Origin: Noviluteimonas sp052115395
GTDB taxonomy: Bacteria > Pseudomonadota > Gammaproteobacteria > Xanthomonadales > Xanthomonadaceae
Length of the DNA: 64,000 nucleotides
Assembly: GCA_052115395.1 (NCBI GenBank)
Contig: JBFRGO010000004.1
Direction: 5' to 3' (one strand)
Shown here piece after piece: positions 27,853-36,989 of the stretch. The translations under genes and the position numbers were made by a program. Numbering within the stretch: the stretch's first letter is position 1; each line of letters starts with the position of its first letter. The notes beneath the pieces were generated by a model. It saw only the letters and a list, made by a program, of their open reading frames with translations, was not told the origin of the DNA and made no database searches.

Positions 27853-29160
27853 TCAGTTGATGGCGATGCGTTCGCCGTCGCCGAACTGGTCGGCGCCCGA
27901 GACCACGATGCGGTCGCCTTCCTTGACGCCGTCGATGATTTCCACCGCGCTGATGCTGCTGGCGCCCAGGCGCACGGGCTTCTTGACGGCGGTGTCGCCG
28001 TCCATCACCCATGCGCTGTTGCCGCCGCCTTCGTCGACGAACGGGCCGCGTTCGACCTGCAGCACGTTCTTGCGCGTATCCATCACGATGCGGGCGGACA
28101 GGCGCTGGTTCTGGCGCAGGCCCGGCGGTTGCTTGCCGGAGAAGCGCAGGCGGCTGGTGACCTCGCCATTGACCACTTCCGGGGAGACCGCGGCCACGTG
28201 GGCTTCGTAGGGCGCGCCGCCGGAGCTGCGGATTTCGGCGGGCATGCCGATGCCCAGGTCGCGCGCGAAGCTTTCGGGGATGCGGATCTCGACTTCGAAT
28301 TCGGTGAGGTCGACCACGCTCAGCACCGGCGCGTTCTGCGCGACGTTCGCACGCTGCGCCACCTGCACCTGGCCGACCTGGCCATCGAAGGGCGCGCGCA
28401 GCGTGAGCGCGGCGACCTGGCGCTGCATTTCGACGACGACCGCGCGCTGGCGATCGGCGAGCAAGCGCTTGTTCTGCGTATCGAGCGTGGCGCCCTTGCC
28501 CGACAGGCCCACGTCGCCCTTGGCGTGCGCCAGGCCGATGTCGGCGCTCTTGAGCGTGTCCTGCGCCTTGGCCACGTCGACCTGCGCGACCGCGCCGCCT
28601 TCGAACGCGCGCTGGTAACGCTCCAGGTCGCGCACCGCGGCCTGGCGCACGATCTGCGCCTCATCCAGCGCCTTGCGCGCATTGGCACGCGAGAGTTGCG
28701 CATCCAGCGCGGCGCGGCCGGCTTCTGCTTCCAGGCTCGCGAGCGTGGCTTCTTCCTGCGCGAGCTTGCTGCGCAACTCCGGGCTGTCGATTTCGGCGAG
28801 GGCCTGGCCCTTTTTCACCTGGTCGCCGGCGACGACCTTGAGCGTGACCGTGCCGCCGGCGATCGCGTAGAGCACCGGGCTGTTGGCGGCGATGACACGG
28901 CCGTCGGCCGAGATGTCGCGCACCAAGTCGCCGCGCGTGACTTGCGCGATGCGCACGCGCGAGGCGTCGACGGAACGATTGCCCGCGCTCCAACCGGAGG
29001 CCACCCAACCGGCGAGCAACAACAAGCCCAGGCCCGCGCCACCGGCGATCAGCCAGGACCGCTTGATCTTCGGCAAGCGGCGCGACGAAGAACCGCCGAC
29101 GGCGTGGGCGGGGGGAGGAGAGAGCGGACGATCCTGTCCGGAGGTGTCGCGGATGGCCAT
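27853..29160 (-). CDS. Periplasmic adaptor (HlyD/MacA-type membrane fusion protein)
   Basis: The product has 435 residues: a cytoplasmic Pro-rich start, one membrane anchor (about 36-56, SWLIAGGAGLGLLLLAGWVA), a split lipoyl domain (GGTVTLKVVAGDQVKKGQAL ... LRAPFDGQVGQV), a long helical hairpin rich in Ala, Glu and Arg, and beta-barrel domains. It would bridge the ABC exporter to an outer-membrane channel, which is not encoded here. It is the first gene of the exporter block, about 28 bp after the expected sigma-54 transcription start. Confidence 0.9.
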   Translation of the reverse strand: MAIRDTSGQDRPLSPPPAHAVGGSSSRRLPKIKRSWLIAGGAGLGLLLLAGWVASGWSAGNRSVDASRVRIAQVTRGDLVRDISADGRVIAANSPVLYAIAGGTVTLKVVAGDQVKKGQALAEIDSPELRSKLAQEEATLASLEAEAGRAALDAQLSRANARKALDEAQIVRQAAVRDLERYQRAFEGGAVAQVDVAKAQDTLKSADIGLAHAKGDVGLSGKGATLDTQNKRLLADRQRAVVVEMQRQVAALTLRAPFDGQVGQVQVAQRANVAQNAPVLSVVDLTEFEVEIRIPESFARDLGIGMPAEIRSSGGAPYEAHVAAVSPEVVNGEVTSRLRFSGKQPPGLRQNQRLSARIVMDTRKNVLQVERGPFVDEGGGNSAWVMDGDTAVKKPVRLGASSISAVEIIDGVKEGDRIVVSGADQFGDGERIAIN

Positions 29161-29198
29161 GGGGCGGAGGGGCTCGCAAAGTGACTACGTGCTGAGTC

Positions 29199-29214
29199 GC
29201 ACGAAACATGCCAA
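29199..29214 (-). promoter_or_regulatory. Candidate sigma-54 (-24/-12) promoter of the exporter operon
   Basis: Read on the minus strand the site is TTGGCATGTTTCGTGC. The invariant GG and GC are separated by exactly 10 bases. It differs from TTGGCACG-N4-TTGC at one position in each half. The predicted start is near 29188, just ahead of the adaptor gene. The block also encodes an NtrC-type activator. Confidence 0.55.
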
Positions 29215-29247
29215 CGCCAAGCCATTGATTCCAAAGGGCGAGGACCC

Positions 29248-29297
29248 CACTGTCCGGGTGTCCACGCGGACACCACACCGTCCGGCGGACAGTGTCC
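29248..29297. promoter_or_regulatory. Cluster of GTGTCC/GGACAC inverted repeats, candidate enhancer for the NtrC-type regulator
   Basis: Within 50 bp are a perfect palindrome GTGTCC-ACGC-GGACAC (29258-29273), an outer 9-bp inverted repeat CACTGTCCG (29248-29256) with CGGACAGTG (29286-29294), GTCC-GGC-GGAC (29280-29290) and GGACA-G-TGTCC (29287-29297). The cluster lies about 35-95 bp upstream of the -24 element of the exporter promoter, the normal zone for activator sites. It is also 85-135 bp upstream of glmS. Confidence 0.6.
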
Positions 29298-29341
29298 GCA
29301 GCTCATCGGTTGCGGCAGCGCCCCGGTCACATCTTCACGCG

Positions 29342-29357
29342 TCCACTAGACTGTGGA
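29342..29357 (+). promoter_or_regulatory. Candidate glmS -10 region inside a small inverted repeat
   Basis: TAGACT (29347-29352) is a fair -10 hexamer, framed by TCCAC and GTGGA, which are complementary. No convincing -35 is seen 17 bp upstream. A ribosome site AGGAG follows at 29365. Confidence 0.35.
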
Positions 29358-29382
29358 CCTTCTGCAGGAGTCGAACACCTCT

Positions 29383-31221
29383 ATGTGCGGCATCGTCGGC
29401 GCGATCGCGGATCGCGATGTGGTTCCGGTCCTCATCGAAGGCCTCAAGCGGCTGGAATATCGCGGTTACGACTCGGCGGGCATCGCCGTGGTCGATGCGA
29501 AGGCCGGCGACGTGCGCCGCGTGCGCCGCACCGGGCGCGTGTCGGAAATGGAAGCGGCCGCGCAGGCCGAACATTTCTCCTCGCGCCTGGGCATCGGCCA
29601 CACGCGCTGGGCCACGCACGGCGGCGTCACCGAGGGCAACGCGCATCCGCACGTGAGCCACGGCGAACTGGCGCTGGTGCACAACGGCATCATCGAAAAC
29701 CACGAGCAGCAGCGCGAACGCCTGCGCAAGCTCGGTTATCAGTTCGAATCGCAGACCGACACCGAAGTCATCGCGCACCTGGTCCACCACTACCGCGCGC
29801 AGGGCGAATCGCTGCTGCACGCGCTGCAGAAGGCGGTGAAGGAACTGCATGGCGCCTACGCGATCGCCGTGATCGACAAGCGCGATCCGGACATCATGGT
29901 CGCCGCGCGCATGGGTTGCCCGCTGCTGGTGGGCCTGGGCGAAGGCGAGAACTTCGTGGCCTCCGACGTCTCGGCGATCGTCTCCTCCACGCGCCGCGTG
30001 ATCTTCCTGGAAGAAGGCGACACCGCCGAACTCACGCGCGAAAGCGTGAAAGTGTTCGACGCCACCGGTGCGCCGGTCGAGCGCGACGTGCATGTGTCCG
30101 ACGTGTCGCTCGCTTCGCTGGAGCTCGGCCCGTATCGCCACTTCATGCAGAAGGAAATCCACGAGCAGCCGCGCGCGGTGGCCGACACCATCGAAGCGGT
30201 GATCGACAACAACGGCTTCTCCGCGTCCCTGTTCGGCGCGCAGGCCGAAGACGTCATGCGCGATGTCGAGGCCGTGCAGATCCTCGCGTGCGGCACCAGC
30301 TACTACGCCGGCCTGGTCGCGCGCTACTGGATCGAATCGATCGTTGGCATTCCGTGCGCGGTCGACATCGCCAGCGAATATCGCTATCGCGAAGTGGTGG
30401 CCAATCCCAGGCAGCTGGTCGTCACCATCTCGCAGTCGGGCGAAACGCTCGACACGATGGAAGCGCTCAAGTACGCCAAGAACCTCGGCCACGAACGCAC
30501 GTTGTCGATCTGCAACGTGCCCGAAAGCGCGATCCCGCGCGCCAGCAAGCTGGTGTACTACACGCGCGCCGGCGCGGAAATCGGCGTCGCTTCCACGAAG
30601 GCGTTCACCACGCAGCTCGTCGCCTTGTTCACGCTGACCTGCACGCTCGCCAAGTTGCGCGGCAAGCTCGACGCCGAGCGTGAGCAGGCGCACCTGGATG
30701 CCTTGCGCCAATTGCCCGGCAGCGTGCAGCACGCGCTGAACCTGGAGCCGCAGATCGTGGCGTGGGCGGAGAAGTTCGCGGGCAAGCAGCACGCCTTGTT
30801 CCTCGGGCGCGGCATGCACTATCCGATCGCGCTCGAAGGCGCGCTCAAGCTCAAGGAAATCTCGTACATCCACGCCGAGGCCTACCCGGCGGGCGAACTC
30901 AAGCATGGCCCGCTCGCGCTGGTGGACAGCGCGATGCCCGTGGTGGTGATCGCCCCCAACGACAGCCTGCTGGAAAAGGTGAAGTCGAACATCCAGGAAG
31001 TGCGTGCGCGCGGCGGCGAGATGTTCGTCTTCGCCGACGCCGACAGCCAGTTCGGCGAATCCGAAGCCGTGCACGTCATCCGCACGCCGCGCCATGTCGG
31101 CGTGTTGTCGCCGATCGTGCATGCCATCCCCGTGCAGTTGCTGGCCTACCACGCAGCACTCGCGCGCGGGACGGATGTCGACAAGCCGCGCAACCTGGCG
31201 AAGTCGGTCACCGTCGAATAA
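29383..31221 (+). CDS. glmS: Glutamine--fructose-6-phosphate aminotransferase (isomerising)
   Basis: The product has 612 residues from MCGIVGAIADRD. Cys1 after Met removal is the glutaminase nucleophile, and the N-terminal domain includes GIGHTRWATHG. Two SIS domains follow (ACGTSYYAGL, SQSGETLDTM, and ISYIHAEAYPAGELKHGPL), ending in DKPRNLAKSVTVE, the standard C-terminus. It makes glucosamine-6-P, the first committed step to UDP-GlcNAc. The upstream in-frame ATG-less extension to 29353 was rejected because Cys must follow Met. Confidence 0.97.
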   Translation: MCGIVGAIADRDVVPVLIEGLKRLEYRGYDSAGIAVVDAKAGDVRRVRRTGRVSEMEAAAQAEHFSSRLGIGHTRWATHGGVTEGNAHPHVSHGELALVHNGIIENHEQQRERLRKLGYQFESQTDTEVIAHLVHHYRAQGESLLHALQKAVKELHGAYAIAVIDKRDPDIMVAARMGCPLLVGLGEGENFVASDVSAIVSSTRRVIFLEEGDTAELTRESVKVFDATGAPVERDVHVSDVSLASLELGPYRHFMQKEIHEQPRAVADTIEAVIDNNGFSASLFGAQAEDVMRDVEAVQILACGTSYYAGLVARYWIESIVGIPCAVDIASEYRYREVVANPRQLVVTISQSGETLDTMEALKYAKNLGHERTLSICNVPESAIPRASKLVYYTRAGAEIGVASTKAFTTQLVALFTLTCTLAKLRGKLDAEREQAHLDALRQLPGSVQHALNLEPQIVAWAEKFAGKQHALFLGRGMHYPIALEGALKLKEISYIHAEAYPAGELKHGPLALVDSAMPVVVIAPNDSLLEKVKSNIQEVRARGGEMFVFADADSQFGESEAVHVIRTPRHVGVLSPIVHAIPVQLLAYHAALARGTDVDKPRNLAKSVTVE

Positions 31222-31386
31222 TCGCGCGCGCCGCTTCCGCGGCGTCTCGCGTTTCGCAGGCAAATTCCTCACCCCGACGGCGCTCGGCACTGCTTACGCC
31301 GTGGTCCGGACTGCGCCCAGCATGGTCCCGAGCGTGCGTCGTTCGTGATGCCGATCGTCGGCACCGGCGCCGTGTGAGGGGCTACC

Positions 31387-33162
31387 ATGCAAGCGAAGTG
31401 GGCCGTAGGGATCGGCGCGATGTGCGCGCTGTTGGGGGCGGGAACCGCGGGCGCGACCACGCCGGTCGACGCGCAGCGCGAGGACGTGGTTGCGCAAGTC
31501 GCCGCGCACGACTTCACCGTTCAATCGGCCACGCCCGGTGCAGGCGCGATCGAAATCGGCGACGAGAGCGAAGCGTCGGGCGACCACGCCATCGCCATCG
31601 GTGAATGGAGCCGCGCGGGCGGCGCCGGCAGCATCGCGTTCGGTTACAACGCAATGGCGGACCAGGAGGGCGCGCTTGCCTTCGGTACCGACAGTGCTGC
31701 GCTCGGGTTGTATGCGATGGCCTTCGGTACGAGCAGCGTCGCGCTCGGCAATGCCTCCATCGCATTCGGTCGACACGCCGAGGCGCATGGCGAATCGAGT
31801 GTCGCGATCGGGCATCACGCACTTGCGCTGTATCCGCTGAGTGTCGCGATCGGCCGCAACGTGCTCAACCAGGGCACGGCGAGCGTCGCCATCGGTTCCG
31901 ACACGGTGGCCGAGGGCATGTACAACACGGTCGTCGGGTACAGGAGCAAGGGCACCGGGGGCGGTGCCACGGCGTATGGCGGGGCGAGCCTCGCGGACGG
32001 CTTCAACACGACGGCGCTCGGCTACAGCGCCTACGCGAGGCACGATGGCACGGCAGTCGGCACGTTTGCGCGTGCCGGCGATCTTGCGGTCGCACTCGGT
32101 ATCCGCAGCGTCGCGGACATCGTGGCGGTCGCCGTCGGCGCGAACGCACGTGCGGCGTTCAAGGCCACGGCGGTCGGTGCCGAAGCTGCGGCGATCTCGG
32201 AGCACGCGTCGGCCTTCGGCAATCACGCCTTCGGCCGGGATGCCGACACGTCGGCCTTTGGCGCATATGCGCGCGCAATGAATGCGCGTAGCACGGCGCT
32301 GGGCGCCTTCTCGGATGCGCGTGCGGACGGGAGCGTCGCCATCGGCCATGGATCGCAGTCGCTGCGTGCGAACACCGTATCGATGGGTTCCTCGGGGACC
32401 TGGTTGGACGAGGACAGGAACGCGCACGGGCCGATCTTCCGGCAGATCGTCAATGTCGCCGCAGGCACGGAAGCCAATGACGTCGTCATCAAGGCGCAAC
32501 TCGACGAGGCGATCGCGGGCCTGGATGGCTCGATCGGTTCCGGCCTCGGCGGCTTGCAATCGCGCATGGATGCGTTGGAAGCGGCGTTCGGCAAGTTGCC
32601 GATTACATCGCCGACAACGCCCGGTGTCGGCACGGGCGAAGGCACGGCCATCGGCGTCGGCAGCAGCGCGGTCGACGGCGCCGCCGCATTGGGTCAAGGG
32701 TCGGTCGCGCACGAGACCGGCACCGTCTCCATGGGCGCTGCAGGCTCGGAGCGTCGCGTCGTGCACGTCGACGACGCGGTCGCCGCGACCGACGGGGTGA
32801 ACCTCCGGCAGATGCAGGCCGCCCAAGCGTCCACGCTCAACGAAGCGCGTGCCTACACCGACCAGCGCGTGCAGGCCTTGTCCGATCAATTCATCGATCT
32901 GAGCGATCGCGTCGATCGGCAGGACGACCGCATCGATCGCATCGGTGCGATGTCCGCCGCGATGTCCAGCATGGCGATCAATGCGGCCCAGGGGCGCAGC
33001 GATCGCGGCCGGCTCGCCGCGGGCGCGGGTTGGCAGAACGGGGAAAGCGCGTTGTCCGTCGGCTACGCGCGCAACATTTCCGATCGCGTGTCGGTCAGCC
33101 TCGGCGGGGCCTTCAGCAGCGACGATCAATCGGCAGGCATCGGCTTCGGCATCGACCTTTGA
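31387..33162 (+). CDS. YadA-like trimeric autotransporter adhesin
   Basis: The product has 591 residues: a signal peptide (cut near AGA at about 23), then about twenty YadA-head repeats of roughly 14-15 residues with the pattern A-x-A-x-G (AIAIGEWSRAGGAGSIAFG, SVAIGHHALALYPLSVAIG). A neck region (VVHVDDAVAATDGVNLRQM), a coiled-coil stalk (ARAYTDQRVQALSDQFIDL) and a C-terminal YadA anchor of about 75 residues (RLAAGAGWQNGESALSVGYA) follow. It should trimerise in the outer membrane and bind surfaces or cells. GAGGGG precedes ATG 31387. The subtilase gene starts 11 bp after it. Confidence 0.88.
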   Translation: MQAKWAVGIGAMCALLGAGTAGATTPVDAQREDVVAQVAAHDFTVQSATPGAGAIEIGDESEASGDHAIAIGEWSRAGGAGSIAFGYNAMADQEGALAFGTDSAALGLYAMAFGTSSVALGNASIAFGRHAEAHGESSVAIGHHALALYPLSVAIGRNVLNQGTASVAIGSDTVAEGMYNTVVGYRSKGTGGGATAYGGASLADGFNTTALGYSAYARHDGTAVGTFARAGDLAVALGIRSVADIVAVAVGANARAAFKATAVGAEAAAISEHASAFGNHAFGRDADTSAFGAYARAMNARSTALGAFSDARADGSVAIGHGSQSLRANTVSMGSSGTWLDEDRNAHGPIFRQIVNVAAGTEANDVVIKAQLDEAIAGLDGSIGSGLGGLQSRMDALEAAFGKLPITSPTTPGVGTGEGTAIGVGSSAVDGAAALGQGSVAHETGTVSMGAAGSERRVVHVDDAVAATDGVNLRQMQAAQASTLNEARAYTDQRVQALSDQFIDLSDRVDRQDDRIDRIGAMSAAMSSMAINAAQGRSDRGRLAAGAGWQNGESALSVGYARNISDRVSVSLGGAFSSDDQSAGIGFGIDL

Positions 33163-33173
33163 GGAGACGGCAA

Positions 33174-34904
33174 ATGAAAAACACCCTTCGTTTCGCGTTC
33201 GCGCTGTCTGCATTCTGTGCCGCCAACGCTGCGCTCGCCTTCGATCCGGCGGGCCGCGTGGTGGTGAAGTTCAACGAGCGCGGTCTCGCACGCGCGGACC
33301 ACACAAGCGCATTGCGGACGCTCGCACCCGAATCGCAACTCGTCTACCGCCTCGCCAACGGGGCGCACGTCCTGCGCATCGAGCAAGGCGACGCCGATGC
33401 ATTGGTCGCGCGCCTGTCGGCGAACCCCGACGTGCAATACGCCCTGCGCGATCCGCTGCTGCAGCACACCGGTGTCGTCGACGATCCGTGGTATGAGGGA
33501 TTCAACGCCGTCAATGGCCGCACATATTCACGCTTCCAGTCCGACCTCTACAATCCGCTCGGCGGCGTCGATGCGCCGGCCGCGTGGGCGCAAGGCGCGA
33601 CGGGCGAGGGCATCGTCGTCGCCGTGATCGACACGGGCATCACCGCGCATCCGGACCTCGACGCGAACATCGTCCAAGGCGCCGGCTACGACTTCATCAC
33701 CGATGCATTCATCTCGGGGCGCCCGGACGCTGCACGTAGCCCGGGCGGCTGGGATCCCGGCGACTGGACGCATGTGCCGCCGTATCAGGGGAAATGCTCG
33801 GCCAGACCCAGCAGCTGGCACGGCACGCACGTGTCGGGGACGATCGCGGCGGTGACCAACAACGGCATCGGCATCGCCGGCATGGCGTATCGCGCGAAGG
33901 TGCTGCCGATCCGCGTGCTGGGTCATTGCGGCGGATACATGTCGGACATCGCCGATGCCGTGACGTGGGCGTCGGGCGGGACTGTCGAAGGGGTCCCGGA
34001 CAACGCGACGCCCGCCGAAGTGATCAATCTCAGTCTGGGCGGAAGGACCGCTTGCGAGCCGTTCATGCAAGAGGCGATCGACGGTGCCGTCGCGCGTGGC
34101 ACGACGGTCGTGGTCGCCGCGGGCAACAACAATGGCGACGTCGCGGGCCTGGCACCGGCCAACTGCAAGAACGTCATCGTCGTAGGGGCGAACGGGTTGA
34201 CCGGAAAGCGCGCGTACTACTCCAACCATGGCATCGGCGTCAGCGTTTCCGCGCCCGGCGGGGGGCGTTTCCGTGACGACAACGCCAGCGGCGAGGATTG
34301 GATGCCGTACGGGTTCATCTGGTCCACGTTCAACATGGGAATGGAAGGTCCCGAAGGGCCGGCGATCGCCGGGAATGTCGGCACGTCGATGGCGGCGCCG
34401 CATGTCGCCGCCATCGTCGCGATGATGCAGGCCGCCGCGCCCTCGCCGCATGCACCGGCGAAGATCGCAACGCTGATCGCCGAGACGGCGCGCATGTTTC
34501 CGGTGCAGGTCGACAAGCCGATTGGGGCCGGCATCGTCGACGCCGGCATGGCGGTGCAGGCCGCGATCCTCGGTGAACCGCCGTTGCCGGCGCCGATGAA
34601 ACTGGATCTGTACGGGCCGACGATGCACATCCACGCGATGCAGGCGCAGTCACGGCACTTCATCGTCGACGTGCCGGAGGGCGCGTCTCGCCTGACGCTG
34701 CGCAGCTACGGCGGCACCGGCGATGCGGATCTGTACGTGCGTCGCGACGGTCACGCCTCACCCGCGATGCACGACGTGCACTCCGTGCGCCCGGGCAACA
34801 ACGGCATCGTCGTCATCGATGCGCCGGCGGCGGGCGCATATTACGTCGCCGCGCATGGGGCGAAGGGATTCAGTGGAATGCAGTTGCGCGCCACGGTGGA
34901 ATGA
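33174..34904 (+). CDS. Secreted subtilisin-like (S8) serine protease with C-terminal PPC-like domain
   Basis: The product has 576 residues: signal peptide 1-22 (ending AALA), an inhibitor-like propeptide (about 25-98), and a catalytic domain with the triad Asp153 (VIDTGITAHPD), His216 (WHGTHVSG) and Ser405 (GTSMAAPH). A PPC-type beta-domain follows at about 490-576 (GGTGDADLYVRRDG). The Shine-Dalgarno GAGGAG overlaps the stop codon of the adhesin gene, so the two genes are almost certainly co-transcribed. Secreted proteases of this type are typical of lytic Lysobacter. Whether it acts on the adhesin, on the host or on prey is open. Confidence 0.92.
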   Translation: MKNTLRFAFALSAFCAANAALAFDPAGRVVVKFNERGLARADHTSALRTLAPESQLVYRLANGAHVLRIEQGDADALVARLSANPDVQYALRDPLLQHTGVVDDPWYEGFNAVNGRTYSRFQSDLYNPLGGVDAPAAWAQGATGEGIVVAVIDTGITAHPDLDANIVQGAGYDFITDAFISGRPDAARSPGGWDPGDWTHVPPYQGKCSARPSSWHGTHVSGTIAAVTNNGIGIAGMAYRAKVLPIRVLGHCGGYMSDIADAVTWASGGTVEGVPDNATPAEVINLSLGGRTACEPFMQEAIDGAVARGTTVVVAAGNNNGDVAGLAPANCKNVIVVGANGLTGKRAYYSNHGIGVSVSAPGGGRFRDDNASGEDWMPYGFIWSTFNMGMEGPEGPAIAGNVGTSMAAPHVAAIVAMMQAAAPSPHAPAKIATLIAETARMFPVQVDKPIGAGIVDAGMAVQAAILGEPPLPAPMKLDLYGPTMHIHAMQAQSRHFIVDVPEGASRLTLRSYGGTGDADLYVRRDGHASPAMHDVHSVRPGNNGIVVIDAPAAGAYYVAAHGAKGFSGMQLRATVE

Positions 34905-34910
34905 ATCGGC

Positions 34911-34940
34911 GGGCGCGTCGGTCGCAAGACCGGCGCGCCC
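34911..34940 (+). terminator. Long GC hairpin after the subtilase gene
   Basis: A 13-bp stem with one G-U pair (34911-34923 with 34928-34940) closes a GCAA tetraloop, 7 bp past the protease stop. No T-run follows. It lies between convergent genes (protease and btuB) and likely ends or protects both messages. Confidence 0.55.
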
Positions 34941-34973
34941 CGCCCGCCGCACGTCAGGTGATCGAAATGCCCA

Positions 34974-36860
34974 TCACTTCGCCGAGTAGCGCACCGTAAC
35001 GCCGAACTCGCGGCCCGGCTGCGGGTAATACGCGGCCGTTTCGTAGTCGTGGTCGAACACGTTGCTCGCGCGCGCCTGCAGGGTCCAGGTTTGCGTGATC
35101 GCCCATTGCGCGCGCAGGTCGAACGTCGAATATCCGCCCAGTTCCAGCGAATTGGCGACGTTCTCGAAGCGACGCCCTTCGGCCATCCATGTGGCGCCCA
35201 CCGAGAAATCGCCGAACGCGCGATCGACATCCACGCGCCCGCTCGAACGCGCGCGACGCGGCAACACCTTGTCGAAGTTGTCGCCGTTGCTGCGGTTCCG
35301 CGGATCCACGTAGCTCGCCGCGCCGCTGAAGTTCCAGGCATCGAGCGAGAATCCGCCGGTCAACTCGCCGCCGCGGATGCGCGCCTGCTCCAGGTTGTTC
35401 GCGACGAAGATGCTGGAGTCGTAAACGATCAGATCGTCGACGCGCGTCTGGTACGCGTGCACGTCCCAATGCCAGGTCGCACGGCGCTGGCCGACGCCGA
35501 CCTCGAACGTGTCCGAGGTCTCCGGCAGCAAGTCCGGATTGCCGTAGAACGGGAAATACAGTTCGTTGAACGTCGGCGCCTTGAACGCGGTGCCCGCATT
35601 CGCGGTGAGGCGGAAGCCCGCACCCAGGTCCATGCCCCACGCCAGGCTGCCGGTCGTGTGGCCGCCGAATTGTTCGTTGTCGTCGCGACGCACGCTCGCC
35701 TGCACGTCCTGCGCACCGAAGGCAGCCTGGTATTGCGCGAACACCGCGCGATCCTGGCGCAGCGCGCCGTCTTCCGGCGACACCAGCGTGCCGAACAGAT
35801 CCTTCGCGAAGGCCTTGTCGCGCTGCCAGTCGTAACCGACCGTCGCCAGCTGCTTGTCGGCCACCTTGAAGTCCGCCTGGAACGAAGCGCTGTCGCGCCG
35901 GCTTTCGAAGAAGTCGGTGAACGCGTCGTCGCGCGTCTGCAGCGAACGATCCAGGTTGCTGCCGCCGGTCAGCATGAGCGTCGCGGGCCCGACTTCCCAA
36001 CGCGCCTTGCCGCCGACCACCTGCTGCGTGGTGTTCGACACGTCGCCCAAGCCGAACATCGGGTCGGCGTCGATTTCGTTGCGGCCTTCGTTGCGCAGCG
36101 CATGCATGTCGATGGTCAGGCCATCGACGGGGCGCACGCCCGCGCGCACGGACACCGCGTTGCTTTCGTAACCATCGTCGTCCGGATCGGGCGTGTCCAT
36201 GAAGCAACCGGCGAACTCCGGCGTCGTCGCGCCGGTGCAGGAGTTGTGGCCTTCCGTTGACTGGTGGCTGTAATCGGCGCCGAACCACGCGCGGTCGAAT
36301 CCGATGTCGAGGCCCGCGCTCAATTCGCGCAGATCGTTGCTGCCGGCGCCGAGCTTGAAACGCGGACGCACGCCGCCGTTCTTCGGCTGGCGGGTGAAAA
36401 TCTGGATGACGCCGCCGATCGCATCGGAGCCATAGAGGCTCGAGCGCGGGCCGCGCACGATTTCGATGCGCTCGATCAGTTCGACCGGCAAATCCTGCAG
36501 CGCGGTGAGGCCCGAGGTGGAGGAGCCCACGCGCACGCCGTCGATCAGGAACAGCGTCTGGTCCGATTCGGTGCCACGCAGGAACAACGTGGTGAGTTTG
36601 CCCGCGCCGCCCTGGTTGACGAGGTTGATGCCTGCGCGGCCACGCAGCAGGTCCTGCACGGACTGCGCCTGCGTGCGTTCGATTTCGGCGCGATCGATGA
36701 CTTCGACGGCGGACAAGGACTCATCGACGGTCACCGCGGTGCGCGTGCCGGTGACGAGCACCGTGTCGAGGCGTTGCGCATCGTCCGATTGCGCGAGCGC
36801 GAATGCAGGCAGGGACAGCAGAGCCACCGCGACGGCGGCGGCGAGGGTGTTGCGTGACAT
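34974..36860 (-). CDS. btuB: TonB-dependent vitamin B12 receptor BtuB
   Basis: The product has 628 residues: signal peptide to about 23 (FALA), a TonB box region (RLDTVLVTGTR), and a plug domain with FLIDGVRVGSSTSGLTALQD and RIEIVRGPRSSLYGSDAIGG. A 22-stranded barrel follows, ending FGVTVRYSAK rather than in a terminal Phe. The identity as BtuB rests on sequence style plus the cobalamin riboswitch 130 bp upstream on the same strand. It imports corrinoids with TonB energy. No btuCDF genes adjoin. Confidence 0.9.
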   Translation of the reverse strand: MSRNTLAAAVAVALLSLPAFALAQSDDAQRLDTVLVTGTRTAVTVDESLSAVEVIDRAEIERTQAQSVQDLLRGRAGINLVNQGGAGKLTTLFLRGTESDQTLFLIDGVRVGSSTSGLTALQDLPVELIERIEIVRGPRSSLYGSDAIGGVIQIFTRQPKNGGVRPRFKLGAGSNDLRELSAGLDIGFDRAWFGADYSHQSTEGHNSCTGATTPEFAGCFMDTPDPDDDGYESNAVSVRAGVRPVDGLTIDMHALRNEGRNEIDADPMFGLGDVSNTTQQVVGGKARWEVGPATLMLTGGSNLDRSLQTRDDAFTDFFESRRDSASFQADFKVADKQLATVGYDWQRDKAFAKDLFGTLVSPEDGALRQDRAVFAQYQAAFGAQDVQASVRRDDNEQFGGHTTGSLAWGMDLGAGFRLTANAGTAFKAPTFNELYFPFYGNPDLLPETSDTFEVGVGQRRATWHWDVHAYQTRVDDLIVYDSSIFVANNLEQARIRGGELTGGFSLDAWNFSGAASYVDPRNRSNGDNFDKVLPRRARSSGRVDVDRAFGDFSVGATWMAEGRRFENVANSLELGGYSTFDLRAQWAITQTWTLQARASNVFDHDYETAAYYPQPGREFGVTVRYSAK

Positions 36861-36989
36861 GGATTGGAGTCTCCGGCGCGCACGCCCGCGCGCCTTGGGT
36901 TCGCAAGGAGTCGCGTCATGGAGAGGGGAAACACAGCGGAGGCGCGTGCGACGGCGCTGCCGCCGCGATGCCCTCCGCATCGCAACCAG

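Noticed and set aside
29176..29196. A second sigma-54-like candidate (GCACG...TTTGC on the minus strand) before the adaptor gene
   Set aside because: The halves are wrongly spaced (14 bases instead of 10), whereas the site at 29199-29214 has exact spacing.
31229..31244. CGCCGC/GCGGCG hairpin after glmS as a terminator
   Set aside because: Only 6 bp of stem and no T-run. A factor-dependent end is possible but unsupported.
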